Shown: positions 10,101 through 18,660, numbered from the stretch's first letter. The stretch is DNA of 64,000 nt from an uncultured Saprospiraceae bacterium (GCA_938041445.1 CALISO010000027.1:53475-117474); one strand, 5' to 3'. Numbers and translations: made by a program. Notes: generated from the letters alone by a model not told the origin.

Positions 10101-10542
10101 CAGATCCTACCCATATTTCTGAAGAGTCAACCTCAGCGATCGATAGAATTTCAGAACTGCATAGAGTATGTAGCTTGGTAGAGTCACTTGTATATGTGTG
10201 GTATGCATTTTTAGTGATATCATAGCTGGTAACACCACCCAATGTTGTTCCTATCCAAAGGACGCCATTCTTGCCAACCTCAAGCGTTTTGATTATGTCA
10301 GATTCTAATCCTATATCTCCTTTAGAATAAGTTTTGATATATGATGGTGAATCATACCTGCTTAACCCACCATTTGTTGCTAACCATAAGTAGCCTAAAC
10401 TATCCATTGCCATATCATTGATATAGTTGTTAGGCAGTATATTCAATGGGTCCATATTCTGAAAATTCAACTCTTGGCTTTCTTGACCAAAGATTGAACT
10501 TGACACTACTAGGAAAATGAATGTAAGGTGAAAGTTTTTCAA
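7129..10542 (-). CDS. Two-component regulator-propeller sensor histidine kinase
   Basis: 1137 aa. N-terminal signal peptide, then ~700 residues of Reg_prop-type propeller repeats (recurring [LI]W[IV][GA]T...G[LG]...YD, e.g. LWLATNGGLSRYD, LWIGTTLGGVTSYD, LWVGSEKDLYIVN), a Y_Y_Y-type domain (~710-800, ending near YTFMVKTANTDGSW), one transmembrane helix (~822-840), a coiled coil and a cytoplasmic kinase. The H-box is SHDLQEPLRTV with H910; N-box NLILNGLKFNK; G1 DNGIGI; G2 GTGIGLAVCNKIV. The protein stops after the ATPase domain, unlike hybrid (HTCS) members that continue into receiver and AraC domains. It probably senses an extracytoplasmic ligand. A stand-alone receiver gene lies divergently 253 nt away. 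Confidence 0.95.
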   Translation of the reverse strand: MKNFHLTFIFLVVSSSIFGQESQELNFQNMDPLNILPNNYINDMAMDSLGYLWLATNGGLSRYDSPSYIKTYSKGDIGLESDIIKTLEVGKNGVLWIGTTLGGVTSYDITKNAYHTYTSDSTKLHTLCSSEILSIAEVDSSEIWVGSEGGIDVLYPKKDSVYNFNFFDNRSFAIQPGPVLDILVDSKGWIWLTTWDGGNFLYIPHPSGLHSKGHFKQIIIPQLEGKSNVWRIVEYDSNHYWLSTHNSGLGYMLIPENATNIIDKQDWEPEFILFTANDAKKTSLALNYVRDIEIDSEKNLWVATNNGLSLLAKQEIKKLDFDIPSQEPEFSSYFQRASRDFTINDNNITSLHLGRQGLIWIGSSSGLNQFNKLTNRFRRVELPQPFNSANIRLDRVNNIKQLDENTLVIATNQNGLLGYDISSNQILDNLPFAKNIRNELAQTMFRDQGNSLYIGAQKGVVRINTKPPYKSKTLYLPSNILNDSYRNLNLNNNELLFYVSEIVKDSKDRLWVGSEKDLYIVNENSGKWTNVIPNISVNKILEDSRGDIWVACYQGIRRIVGHGDQMEILSYQNGDDSVKNIMNNNQIITMKEYNQKIYFGYLNGFFTFNLVNDKFEIFNEDLTDIAVNNLSITNEGIIWASSPNGLLRYDLSSDKYNLYTQKDGLQMISFRRDSNYGDPTGNVYFGSENGMVIINKSEWDQTSTESPVYITSANLINSDSKENLNAIGKQSIEIASDNISVEILFSSPNYSLPSKNTYAYRLDGLEGDEWNYTNAQKALYTNLDPKEYTFMVKTANTDGSWPEEYTSIVIKVLPTFVETNLFKLLLLALAILVMFLILGYYKSVANRRNNVLKEYNKKLNDEIRKTEKANISLAEREVDMQQLILQLDESNKELTRSNEDLEQYAFITSHDLQEPLRTVGAFSGLLKEKIDNLDDPTLMNYVHFVEQGVERMSSLISSLLSYSLIGKEGDVFQTVDLNSLLEGKIQDLSVYLKSNNASVTTGKLPVIYCRKEQIGTVFYNLILNGLKFNKSQNPQVIVSSEELDDHWKFSVTDNGIGIASDYQVKIFEIFKRLHKQTDYAGTGIGLAVCNKIVNGHKGKFSVVSEEGKGSTFSFTISKHLKNTLNIPIRNIRDNSTS

Positions 10543-10573
10543 TTAGAATCTGGAGGCTTTTTTCATATATTGA

Positions 10574-10581
10574 CAAAGATA
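10574..10581 (-). promoter_or_regulatory. candidate -7 element (TATCTTTG) for the sensor kinase
   Basis: TATCTTTG on the minus strand matches TAnnTTTG, 31 nt upstream of the kinase ATG, in an AT-rich 253-nt divergent intergenic region. A second match (TACTTTTG, 10652-10659) lies on the plus strand but far from the receiver gene. No convincing -33 partner is seen for either. Confidence 0.35.
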
Positions 10582-10795
10582 GAACATTTAGATTTCAAGT
10601 ATTTTTGGTCATTGATCTCATTTCTCAACATGAATGTATTGTGTTCGCTATTACTTTTGTTAGGGTATAGTTTCAATTAATTATCGTTAACTATATGGTA
10701 TTACTCTATATATAATCGTTACCTTAATAGTGTAATTACTTTCCTATTAAACTGCTCATTCCCTTACTTGCACTTTATAGGTTGGGGTTCAGATT

Positions 10796-11179
10796 ATGAA
10801 TAAAGTACTATTTATAGACAACGATACAATGACACATTTGCACCATAAGATTATTATGGAGTCATTTGTGGTGTCACACTATGATGTCGATGCTGTTTTT
10901 GAACAGAGTTCACTAGTAGCTCTTCAAAGTATATCCTCACAAGGACCAGAGCAATTACCTAAGCTCATATTTATAGATCTCTATATTCCTAATTTTACTG
11001 CAAAGGGATTTGTTGATGCTTATGCAAAAATCTCGTACTCTATCCCCAATATCATTATCCTCAATAGTACAAGATTCATAGAGGATATGACACCTTGGAT
11101 AGAACACCACTTAGTCCTAGATGTCAAACCAAAGCCTCTTACTCTGCCGTATCTCTCTTCTTGGATTGGCATTCCATAG
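10796..11179 (+). CDS. Stand-alone response regulator receiver (CheY-like) protein
   Basis: 127 aa, a single receiver domain with no output domain. Acidic pocket residues D8/D10 (LFIDND), likely phospho-acceptor D61 (LIFIDLYIP), S91 in ILNST at the switch position, and K111 in the VKPKP loop match receiver architecture. Such single-domain regulators pass phosphate on or act by protein contact. The divergent propeller kinase (7129-10542), which lacks its own receiver, is a plausible partner; that pairing is inferred from position only. The receiver motifs are slightly divergent, so fold assignment is better supported than function. Confidence 0.82.
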   Translation: MNKVLFIDNDTMTHLHHKIIMESFVVSHYDVDAVFEQSSLVALQSISSQGPEQLPKLIFIDLYIPNFTAKGFVDAYAKISYSIPNIIILNSTRFIEDMTPWIEHHLVLDVKPKPLTLPYLSSWIGIP

Positions 11180-11296
11180 TAGAACAACGATTGAGACTCA
11201 AGCTGAAGCGGTATTAATCCAATTATCTGCATAGTTCATAGAATTATCTACATATTCATTACGATTATGATAATCTTTGAGAGACAACTTGAAATC

Positions 11297-12724
11297 ATGA
11301 AGTTTTATACTAGCATTCTCACGTGCATTTTAGCTGGACTTTGCGCAACATCTGGCAGGGCTCAACAGGTCTGGACACTAGAAGAGTGTATCAATCGAGC
11401 AATGGTAGAAAGCCTGCAAGTGAAATCTTCCACAATAGCTGAGCAATCTTCAGCCTACGATTTAGAATTGGCAGAATTATCTAGGTATCCTACACTTAAT
11501 GGTAATTTCAACTTCTCTGCCAATTATGGAAGAACGATCGACCCTACTTCTAATGAATTTATCAACCAAGCCTTCTACTCTAATAACATCGGACTTTCTT
11601 CAGGTGTACTACTCTACAATGCTGGTAGAATCCAAAAAACAATAAAACAAGCTGAAGTGTCACTCAATGCTAGCGTTGCAAATACTGAGAGTATTAGATA
11701 TGATATCGCATTGCAAGTAGCTAATCAATACTTAGCTGTGCTATTCGCAAAGGAGAATATTCGAATTGCGGAAACTCAATTAGCACTCACTCAAGAACAA
11801 AAGCGGAATCTAGATCGTCTTATACAATCTGGTGTCCGACCTAAGAATGATATCCTCGAGTTTGATGCTCAATTAACTCAGAATCAACAGTCAGTCTTAC
11901 AAGCAAAAAATCAAGTGCTAACTGCTGAGTTGGGATTGACCCAGCTACTTAGACTTGACCAGACAACAATCGATATTGCTAACGAAGCAGATATTGATGT
12001 TACTCTTGATCCAGATGCGGTTACTCTAGATCAATTGATTGAGAGTACTTTGAGATTGCATCCAGCGCTTGAGGCTGCAAGACTCAATATTGATGCCGCT
12101 GAGCTTGGTGAAGGAATCTCGCAGACAGCTAAGTATCCATCTATTACATTTGGTGGCAACCTCGGAACAGCATATTCTAATAGTGCTAGATCTATTGCTG
12201 GATTCGAGACACAATTAATCGATCAAACTGTAGTCTTCAATAATGTACCTGCAGTAATTCAGTTTTCACAAGATGTACCAATATTGGAAAATTCTCCATA
12301 CTTCAACCAACTATCTGATAACCTCTCTATCGGTCTTGGTCTTGGAGTCAATATCCCAATTTGGAATAATGGAACAGCTCGAATAGGTGTTGAAAGAGCT
12401 AAACTCAATGTCATTAACCAAACGATTAACTATGAGCAAGCTCTAGAAGCAACCAAGATAGAATTGCAAAATGCACTTTTGGATGCAAGGCAGTCAAAGT
12501 TGCAATATAGTGGTGCTACAATATCTACTCAAGCTCAATCTGCTGCATTTGAAAACTCTAAGAAGCGATACGCTGCTGGTGCAATAGGAAACCTAGAATA
12601 TGTAACGGCTCAGAATTTACTACAACAGACTCAAGTCAATGAAATTATCGCGAAGTATGACTATTATTTCAAGGTGACTGTGATAGATTTTTATTTAAAT
12701 GGATTAGACTACTTTACAAAATAG
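11297..12724 (+). CDS. TolC-family outer membrane efflux protein
   Basis: 475 aa from the chosen ATG at 11297; the track start at 11267 would add ten residues in front of a clean signal peptide (MKFYTSILTCILAGLCATSGRAQ). The mature protein shows the OEP/TolC pattern: W-T-L-E-E-C-I-N-R-A at the start, long amphipathic helices, two related halves, and NIPIWNNGTARIGVERAKLN before the second half. Members form trimeric outer-membrane channels for tripartite pumps or type I secretion. The periplasmic adaptor gene follows after 10 nt, so the two probably form an operon. Confidence 0.93.
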   Translation: MKFYTSILTCILAGLCATSGRAQQVWTLEECINRAMVESLQVKSSTIAEQSSAYDLELAELSRYPTLNGNFNFSANYGRTIDPTSNEFINQAFYSNNIGLSSGVLLYNAGRIQKTIKQAEVSLNASVANTESIRYDIALQVANQYLAVLFAKENIRIAETQLALTQEQKRNLDRLIQSGVRPKNDILEFDAQLTQNQQSVLQAKNQVLTAELGLTQLLRLDQTTIDIANEADIDVTLDPDAVTLDQLIESTLRLHPALEAARLNIDAAELGEGISQTAKYPSITFGGNLGTAYSNSARSIAGFETQLIDQTVVFNNVPAVIQFSQDVPILENSPYFNQLSDNLSIGLGLGVNIPIWNNGTARIGVERAKLNVINQTINYEQALEATKIELQNALLDARQSKLQYSGATISTQAQSAAFENSKKRYAAGAIGNLEYVTAQNLLQQTQVNEIIAKYDYYFKVTVIDFYLNGLDYFTK

Positions 12725-12734
12725 CATACTCAAT

Positions 12735-14105
12735 ATGGCAAAAAAGAAATCAAGAATTTGGCTTTGGATAATTTTGGGAATCCTTGTTCTCTCTGCTATT
12801 GCAATGGGTGTAATGCAGATGAATAAGGAGGACGATGATATCAAGGTTGACTTAGAAAAAATCAGTAAGCGGACAATCCTTGAAACCGTCACAGCAAGCG
12901 GCAAAGTCTATCCTGAGAAGGAAGTTAAGATTAGTTCTGATGTGTCAGGTGAGATCGTAGAACTCTACGTAGTGGAAGGCGATACAGTCAGAGCAGGTCA
13001 ACTACTAGCGAAGATAGATCCTGAAAGCTATGTGTCAGCAGTGTCTAGAGGTAAGGCAACAGTCAATAATGCTAGAGCTCAGCAAAGTATGGCAGAGTCT
13101 AACATCGCAGCAAGTCGAGCTCAAAAAGAACAAATCGTAGCACAAATTAGCAATGCTAGAACAATACATCAGCGAAATAGTGAGCTGTTAAAAGATGGAG
13201 TTATTTCTCAAGTAGAATATGATCAGACAGAAGCAACTCTGAGAGGTCTGGAGGCTAATCTGAAAGCCTCTGAGGCAAGCCTGGTATCAGCCCAGAAAAG
13301 TGCGGAGGGTGCTTCATTCAATGTGGAAAGTAGTCAAGCAACCCTACAAGAATTACAGACAAGTCTTAGCCGTACAACCATTAAAGCACCTGTAGATGGA
13401 GTCGTCTCTTCATTGACTGTAGAGCAAGGAGAAAGAGTAGTGGGTACAATGCAGATGACAGGTACAGAGCTGATGCGAATCTCCAATATGTCGAGTATGC
13501 TCGTCGAAGTAGAAGTAAGTGAAAACGATATCCTACGAGTCAACCTAGATGATACCGTCACTATTGATGTTGATGCTTATCCAGATAAGACATTTACAGG
13601 TGTAGTTACACATGTATCCAATAGTGCAGCCAATCTTGCTACAGGTACTGCAAGCGCATTGACTTCGGATCAAGTCACTAACTTTATTGTAGAAGTTAGG
13701 ATTGACTCAGACTCTTACAGTGATTTATTGATATCTAGTAGACCTCATCCTTTCAGACCAGGAATGTCAGCTAGTGTAGATATCAACACTGATAGAGCTG
13801 ATGATGTAATCGCCGTTCCTATTCAAGCGGTGACTACAAGAGTACCAGAAGAATACAAGGATAAAACCAAGAAAGAATACAAGGAAGTTGTCTTTCTTAT
13901 GCAAGGAGATAGTGTGGTGATGAGAGATGTCAAGACTGGTATTCAAGATGATGAGTACATTCAGATCACTAGTAAACTGCCTATCGATGGTAAGATTGTT
14001 ACTGGTCCGTACAACACCATCGCCGATGAATTAGAACAAGGTGATAAGATTTCAGAAAAGACAGATGAAGATGACGATAAAAAGTCAAAGTGGAAGAGCA
14101 GATAA
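12735..14105 (+). CDS. HlyD/MacA-type periplasmic adaptor (membrane fusion protein)
   Basis: 456 aa. One N-terminal membrane anchor (IWLWIILGILVLSAIAMGVM), then a lipoyl/barrel-sandwich half motif (GEIVELYVVEGDTVRAGQLLAKID), a long coiled-coil hairpin (~95-210), the second lipoyl half (TIKAPVDGVVSSLTVEQGERV), a beta-barrel and a membrane-proximal domain. Membrane fusion proteins link an inner-membrane pump to TolC across the periplasm. The C-terminus is very rich in Lys/Asp/Glu (KTDEDDDKKSKWKSR). It sits directly after tolC; no MacB-like ABC or RND permease follows, so the pump subunit must be encoded elsewhere. Confidence 0.93.
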   Translation: MAKKKSRIWLWIILGILVLSAIAMGVMQMNKEDDDIKVDLEKISKRTILETVTASGKVYPEKEVKISSDVSGEIVELYVVEGDTVRAGQLLAKIDPESYVSAVSRGKATVNNARAQQSMAESNIAASRAQKEQIVAQISNARTIHQRNSELLKDGVISQVEYDQTEATLRGLEANLKASEASLVSAQKSAEGASFNVESSQATLQELQTSLSRTTIKAPVDGVVSSLTVEQGERVVGTMQMTGTELMRISNMSSMLVEVEVSENDILRVNLDDTVTIDVDAYPDKTFTGVVTHVSNSAANLATGTASALTSDQVTNFIVEVRIDSDSYSDLLISSRPHPFRPGMSASVDINTDRADDVIAVPIQAVTTRVPEEYKDKTKKEYKEVVFLMQGDSVVMRDVKTGIQDDEYIQITSKLPIDGKIVTGPYNTIADELEQGDKISEKTDEDDDKKSKWKSR

Positions 14106-14700
14106 TACCGCTCTCATAGTTCTACTTAAGAATCCCAAAATAGGCCATGCCAAAACGAGGTTAGCCAAAGGTATAGGTGACCACAAAGCTTACGATGCAT
14201 ATCTGCACTTACTTGATGTCAATCGACAACTTTGCGAGCAATACGATGGTCCTGTTTATTTGTACTATAGTCAGTATCTACCTGAAGAATCTTCTCGTTG
14301 GCAAATGTCAAATGGAACTTATAGATTACAATCAGATGGGGATCTGGGTAATCGAATGCAACAAGCATTTACAGAAGTATTATTAACGCATAAGCGTGCA
14401 GTAATTATTGGGTCTGATTGTCCTTATATTACCCTAGAGCATCTCAATCAAGTTGAAAATTTACTAGATAAAAAAGAAGTTGTTTTTGGGCCAAGCTTGG
14501 ACGGCGGCTACTACTTATTAGGATTAAGTGTTGTCATTGATGGTCTATTTGAAGAGATGCCTTGGAGCACTGAGCAAGTCCTAGATACCAGTTTAGCTAG
14601 ATGTGAAAGTCACAATTTATCAGTTGCCCTGCTAGAGCCACTAGAGGATATCGATGAGGTGGATAGTTGGGAGAGGTATAAGCAAGTACTGTTAAAATAA
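14071..14700 (+). CDS. Glycosyltransferase-A-like protein (TIGR04282/DUF2064 family)
   Basis: About 209 aa from ATG 14071; the track uses GTG 14041 and another ATG lies at 14065, all inside the adaptor gene's 3' end. The family is a compact nucleotide-diphospho-sugar transferase fold. Visible are KNPKIGHAKTRLAKGIG (substrate-loop K-P...KTRL), IIGSDCPYIT (DxP-type metal site), FGPSLDGGYYLLG (the PxxDGGYYLLG hallmark), MPWSTEQVLDTS and LEPLEDIDEVDSWER. Homologues are annotated as arsenosugar-biosynthesis-type transferases, but no other gene of that pathway is here, so the substrate is unknown. The overlap with the adaptor gene suggests translational coupling. Confidence 0.88.
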   Translation: MTIKSQSGRADNTALIVLLKNPKIGHAKTRLAKGIGDHKAYDAYLHLLDVNRQLCEQYDGPVYLYYSQYLPEESSRWQMSNGTYRLQSDGDLGNRMQQAFTEVLLTHKRAVIIGSDCPYITLEHLNQVENLLDKKEVVFGPSLDGGYYLLGLSVVIDGLFEEMPWSTEQVLDTSLARCESHNLSVALLEPLEDIDEVDSWERYKQVLLK

Positions 14701-14740
14701 AAGATAAGCGTGTTTTATCAATAAGGCAGAATCAATTATT

Positions 14741-15898
14741 CTACTGATCCACCGACGACCCCAATATCAAGTCTGTTGTATATGCTTTAGACTGCCTGAT
14801 AAACTCGATTTTGACCTGATCTCCTGGTTTAAATTTCTCTAACAAAGGCGTAATGTCTCCACTTGACTTGATCGGATTTCCGTTGATCTTCGTAATGATA
14901 TCACCGTAGAACACTCTGCCATACTGATCTTGTTGGACACCTTTGAGACCTGCCTTTTGAGCTGGACTATTCTCTCCGACACTTCTGATCATTGCTCCTG
15001 ATTCCGAAAACTTAGAATTGTCAACAATATCTATCCCGAGGAATGGACGCTTGACTCTGCCATACCGAATCAGGTCAGGCACAACCCAAGCAACTTCATC
15101 AACAGGAATCGAAAACCCAATTCCTGCAGATGATCCAGACTTACTATAGATGGCAGTATTGACACCGATTAGTCTACCTGCACTATCTAGCAATGGGCCA
15201 CCACTATTACCTGGATTAATCGCTGCATCCGTTTGGATCACATTGCTAATTGGAGTGCCATTTTGTGCTTTGATTTCTCTACCTGTGGCGCTGATGATAC
15301 CCGTAGTCAGAGTTTGGTCGAGTCCAAATGGATTGCCAATTGCATAAGTGTTTTGTCCTACTTTGAGATTGTATGATCTTCCTATTGGGATTGGTGTCAA
15401 GTTATCATATGTGGCATCTATCTTAAGGACAGCAAGATCTTTGTTAGGTGCCGCTCCTACAAAAGTTGCTGGATATGATAGTTGATTGGATAGTGTGACA
15501 CTGACTCTATTACTTCCTTCTATGACGTGGTAATTGGTGACGATATGTCCTTGATCATCCCAGATAAACCCTGATCCAGATCCTTGTGGCATCTCGTTGA
15601 TATTCGTATTGAATCGGGACCTTGTCACCTGCGAGGTTGTGATATAGACAACCGATGGTGCAGCCTCTTCAAATAGATTGATGGTCGCCATTTCATCAGA
15701 GAGGTAGCTGACACTATTATCGGCAGGACGAGCCGTATAACCTTGATCTTCACTTGATACTCTATCGGCAGTTTGAGTTGACATTTCTCCTTGTATCTCA
15801 TCAGTGGATACTGATAGGTCAGAACTTAAGTAACGCGTGCCTATCAACAATCCTAGGACAAATACACAAGCTGTAATTATTGAAGATTTAGTCGTCAT
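14741..15898 (-). CDS. HtrA/Deg-type periplasmic serine protease with one PDZ domain
   Basis: 385 aa. N-terminal membrane segment (~5-20), a linker, a trypsin-like domain and one C-terminal PDZ domain (~285-380, GENSPAQKAGLKG). The catalytic triad is visible: H124 (IVTNYHVIEG), D154 (NKDLAVLKID) and S232 (NPGNSGGPLL). One PDZ and an N-terminal anchor resemble DegS more than DegP, though Bacteroidota Do-like proteases of this type usually do general envelope protein quality control. It converges with the glycosyltransferase-like gene and is followed upstream by a 105-nt gap to lptC. Confidence 0.95.
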   Translation of the reverse strand: MTTKSSIITACVFVLGLLIGTRYLSSDLSVSTDEIQGEMSTQTADRVSSEDQGYTARPADNSVSYLSDEMATINLFEEAAPSVVYITTSQVTRSRFNTNINEMPQGSGSGFIWDDQGHIVTNYHVIEGSNRVSVTLSNQLSYPATFVGAAPNKDLAVLKIDATYDNLTPIPIGRSYNLKVGQNTYAIGNPFGLDQTLTTGIISATGREIKAQNGTPISNVIQTDAAINPGNSGGPLLDSAGRLIGVNTAIYSKSGSSAGIGFSIPVDEVAWVVPDLIRYGRVKRPFLGIDIVDNSKFSESGAMIRSVGENSPAQKAGLKGVQQDQYGRVFYGDIITKINGNPIKSSGDITPLLEKFKPGDQVKIEFIRQSKAYTTDLILGSSVDQ

Positions 15899-16003
15899 AG
15901 CGAGTTATATTTTTGAGTAATCCAATAACAGTTGATTAGGGGAGATTAGTATTTAATCTAGAATTAAAATTTTATTAAATGCTATGTTGCATCGATTGAA
16001 GGA

Positions 16004-16564
16004 CTACAGATTTTTCTTTAACTGTTCTGCATTCTTAACACCGTGAAATTGAAGTATTTCAAACTTTGAAAATTTTTCGTCTGTGATCAAACCGTATCCA
16101 TAACTTGTATCACGTCGACTAGGTTGTGATATCTTCACAAACTTGTCCGTATAAACTGTACCATCAGACTCATTCCAGATGAGTTTTGAAGTTTCCAGTT
16201 TATCATCTTCTGTATTATAAAATTTGACATTCTCTTTGACAGTCACCTCTTTATCTGCAGAGGCTTTAATGGCATAGTCAGCTTCTAGCCAACTGGTGAC
16301 ATTACCGTTATCATCCATAAATTCTACAAGTACTCCATCAGGGAATTCATCATTGATGATAGATTTTTCTTTGAATCGGCGTAGAGTAGGGGCATTGATA
16401 ATGACTTTGACTTGAGCCGAGTCTGAATAAAATATCCTTACGTCTTTGGCAACTTCTTGCTTGAAATTGGGCTCTTCAGTTAACGCCTTCACATCAGCTA
16501 AGTCATTAACGCAAGCGGTCAATATGCAGCCAAATAGTCCAAGAAGTAAAATGCCTAGTCTCAT
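16004..16564 (-). CDS. lptC: LptC-type LPS export protein (lipoprotein-like N-terminus)
   Basis: 186 aa. LptC is the inner-membrane-attached periplasmic bridge of the Lpt system that moves LPS from LptBFG to LptA. The hydrophobic N-terminus ends in a lipobox-like LTAC (C18) rather than the plain transmembrane anchor of E. coli LptC, which is common in this phylum. The rest shows the beta-jellyroll pattern: VRIFYSDSAQVKVIINAPTL, DGVLVEFMDDNG, SWLEADYAI, KFYNTEDDKLETSKLIWNE and GYGLITDEKFSKFEI. Its ATG overlaps the stop of the upstream T9SS type-B gene (ATGA), so expression is probably coupled to it. Confidence 0.88.
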   Translation of the reverse strand: MRLGILLLGLFGCILTACVNDLADVKALTEEPNFKQEVAKDVRIFYSDSAQVKVIINAPTLRRFKEKSIINDEFPDGVLVEFMDDNGNVTSWLEADYAIKASADKEVTVKENVKFYNTEDDKLETSKLIWNESDGTVYTDKFVKISQPSRRDTSYGYGLITDEKFSKFEILQFHGVKNAEQLKKNL

Positions 16565-18660
16565 CGTACCACTGTTACATCACCATTATAGATAATGACA
16601 ACATCATCAAGGTATCGGACATAGGCTACCCAAGCGAATACCGCAGGATTGACAAATTCTCCGTTGAACTTACCATCCCATCCTTGTTGGAATTCATTTG
16701 GAACCATCCCAGTGCCTTCCCATATCAGATTACCCCACCTGTCATAGATTTGGATACGTTCTATTTCTGCAGCTGCTGGTCCTGTACCAACGAAGAATCT
16801 TCCATCATCAGTAGAGCTTCCAGAAAGCATAATATTAGGAGCGAAGATCGGTCTATCTCTTTCAATAAATGTACTTACGGTTACCTCGTCTTGTCTTTCG
16901 CAGCCGTTTTCGTCAGTCACTTGTATGACGTACGTTGTTGTCCCTGGTGCTAAAGCATTAGGGTCAAGACAATCTGTGCAATCTAGTCCAGCATTAACTA
17001 TCCATTCTATGATTTCATTACCCATTACAGGTGTAAATGATGCCTCTAGTTGCGTGCTTACGCCTAAGTCAACAGTAACATCCTCTCCCGCATCGACAAT
17101 TAAGGGTTCAGGAGCTGTAATCTCTGTCTCTATGGAAAATTCACAACCTTTACCATCCTGAACGATGACATCGTATATGCCTACTCCAAGTCCACTTGCT
17201 GAGTTGATATTCGTAAAATCACCACCATCGATACTGTACATATATGGAGGGAAGCCATTTGTCCCTTGGACAACTAGAGTTCCGTCTTCATCTTCGGCAC
17301 ACTGAAGTGTTGCCCCTTCTATCGTAGCACCTAAGTCTGATATAATGTCTTCACAGCATGAGTCAACGAAGAAATCTAGCCTCTCTGTTACGACACAACC
17401 CTTGTCACTTGTAACAGTTAACAATATTGACTTGTCTCCAAATGTCTCATAGTTAATTGGAGGCGGATTCTGTCCAGTAAAAAATGCAGGAACTGCACCT
17501 ACTCCAAATGACCATTCCCATTCAACAATACTTCCATTACTAAAAGTACTGAAGTCATTAACCATGAAGTCAGTATCACATCTTAAGCCTGTCATAGGCT
17601 CGACAGTGAATAATGGCTCTGGCCCTAAAAATTCTCCTGTTCCCCCAAATGATATTTCAAATCCTTGACCTGAATCAGAGAAGTTATTAACTACTAAAGC
17701 ATAACTAACTCCAACCTGCATATCTATGAATCTCACAAAGCCATCTTCACCTGCATCACATCCAGCATCCTCTTCTGTTTCTGTTGAAGTTAAGTCAAGA
17801 CCAGTCTCATAATTACAATTAACGACAGCTTGCCCATTGATATAATTAAAAGGGTGAGTGGCGTTACATCTTATAATTGATTTTGTGCAGGCGTCGATTC
17901 CCAGCGGTAACTCATATAGTCCAAAATCCAAGTCATCACCTGCAGAACCTTGTCCGCCTACGGTAGTCTTCCTTATTGGATCTAGTACAAATGTAAGTGT
18001 GCCAGCTGTCATACATGTCCATTTAAACCAAGTAGAGGAAGATTCTCCACTAAAACATGATCCATCTGCTTCTGTTGTGTCATTACCTGCTCCTGTCACA
18101 AACTCTACCACAAATGGATCTTTGTTGCAAAGAATAGAAGCTGTGGCACAGTCTTGTCCAGGCTCCGTAGGTGGATTGAAATTAGTGACGCATAGTTCAA
18201 ATGTTCCCTGATCTGAATTCCTACCGTCCACTCTGATATAGTATGATTCTCCGACAGTCAAGTTACCTCTGGTCAGACTGACAATATCATCGCCTGCCAC
18301 ATCTGATGCGCATCTCAATTCTTGGATGACACCCGTACAACCATTGTCGATGTATAGTGCTATCTGCGGAGATTGTAAAGTACCACCACCACTATTGCTG
18401 CCTATGACAGTTATAGAGGCAGTCTGAGCCTGTGCGGTAAATTGAAACCAAACATCATTGCTTACGCCATCCCAACAACTAGCAGCACCATATCCACTAG
18501 GACCTGCATTGACATTGGTGAATTCACCAACGGCAGAACAATAGTTAGATGGATTATTGATCGAAATTGGATTTGTACAATCAGCATTAGATGGCTGAGC
18601 ATATGCAATCGAAACTGCACCTACTATGAAAAGAAAACTAACTATTATCGACCTGACCAT
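16561..18660 (-). CDS. T9SS type-B (gliding-motility-associated C-terminal) surface protein with PKD domain
   Basis: 699 aa with a signal peptide (ending AYAQPS). Two N-terminal beta-sandwich modules rich in paired cysteines (DCTNPISINNPSNYC..., DCATASILCNKDP...) resemble those of large Cytophaga/Saprospira surface proteins. A PKD-like domain follows (~360-435, IVEWEWSFGVG ... SILLTVTSDKGC), then a SprB-like repeat (~445-520), an Ig-like segment and a type B sorting domain (~610-699) with IQIYDRWGNLIWEGTG, GWDGKFNGE and FAWVAYVRY. Type B signals attach cargo to the cell surface. It is the first gene of a two-gene unit with lptC. Likely an adhesin or surface structural protein; no catalytic motif seen. 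Confidence 0.92.
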   Translation of the reverse strand: MVRSIIVSFLFIVGAVSIAYAQPSNADCTNPISINNPSNYCSAVGEFTNVNAGPSGYGAASCWDGVSNDVWFQFTAQAQTASITVIGSNSGGGTLQSPQIALYIDNGCTGVIQELRCASDVAGDDIVSLTRGNLTVGESYYIRVDGRNSDQGTFELCVTNFNPPTEPGQDCATASILCNKDPFVVEFVTGAGNDTTEADGSCFSGESSSTWFKWTCMTAGTLTFVLDPIRKTTVGGQGSAGDDLDFGLYELPLGIDACTKSIIRCNATHPFNYINGQAVVNCNYETGLDLTSTETEEDAGCDAGEDGFVRFIDMQVGVSYALVVNNFSDSGQGFEISFGGTGEFLGPEPLFTVEPMTGLRCDTDFMVNDFSTFSNGSIVEWEWSFGVGAVPAFFTGQNPPPINYETFGDKSILLTVTSDKGCVVTERLDFFVDSCCEDIISDLGATIEGATLQCAEDEDGTLVVQGTNGFPPYMYSIDGGDFTNINSASGLGVGIYDVIVQDGKGCEFSIETEITAPEPLIVDAGEDVTVDLGVSTQLEASFTPVMGNEIIEWIVNAGLDCTDCLDPNALAPGTTTYVIQVTDENGCERQDEVTVSTFIERDRPIFAPNIMLSGSSTDDGRFFVGTGPAAAEIERIQIYDRWGNLIWEGTGMVPNEFQQGWDGKFNGEFVNPAVFAWVAYVRYLDDVVIIYNGDVTVVR

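Noticed and set aside
14041-14070. GTG start of the GT-A-like gene
   Set aside because: Would deepen the overlap with the adaptor gene and add only charged residues before the family N-terminus; ATG 14071 (or 14065) is simpler.
14741-15898. DegP with two PDZ domains
   Set aside because: Only one PDZ domain is encoded and the chain ends at 385 residues.
17858-18211. Antisense ORF inside the T9SS type-B gene
   Set aside because: Shadow of a real gene; no independent coding signal.
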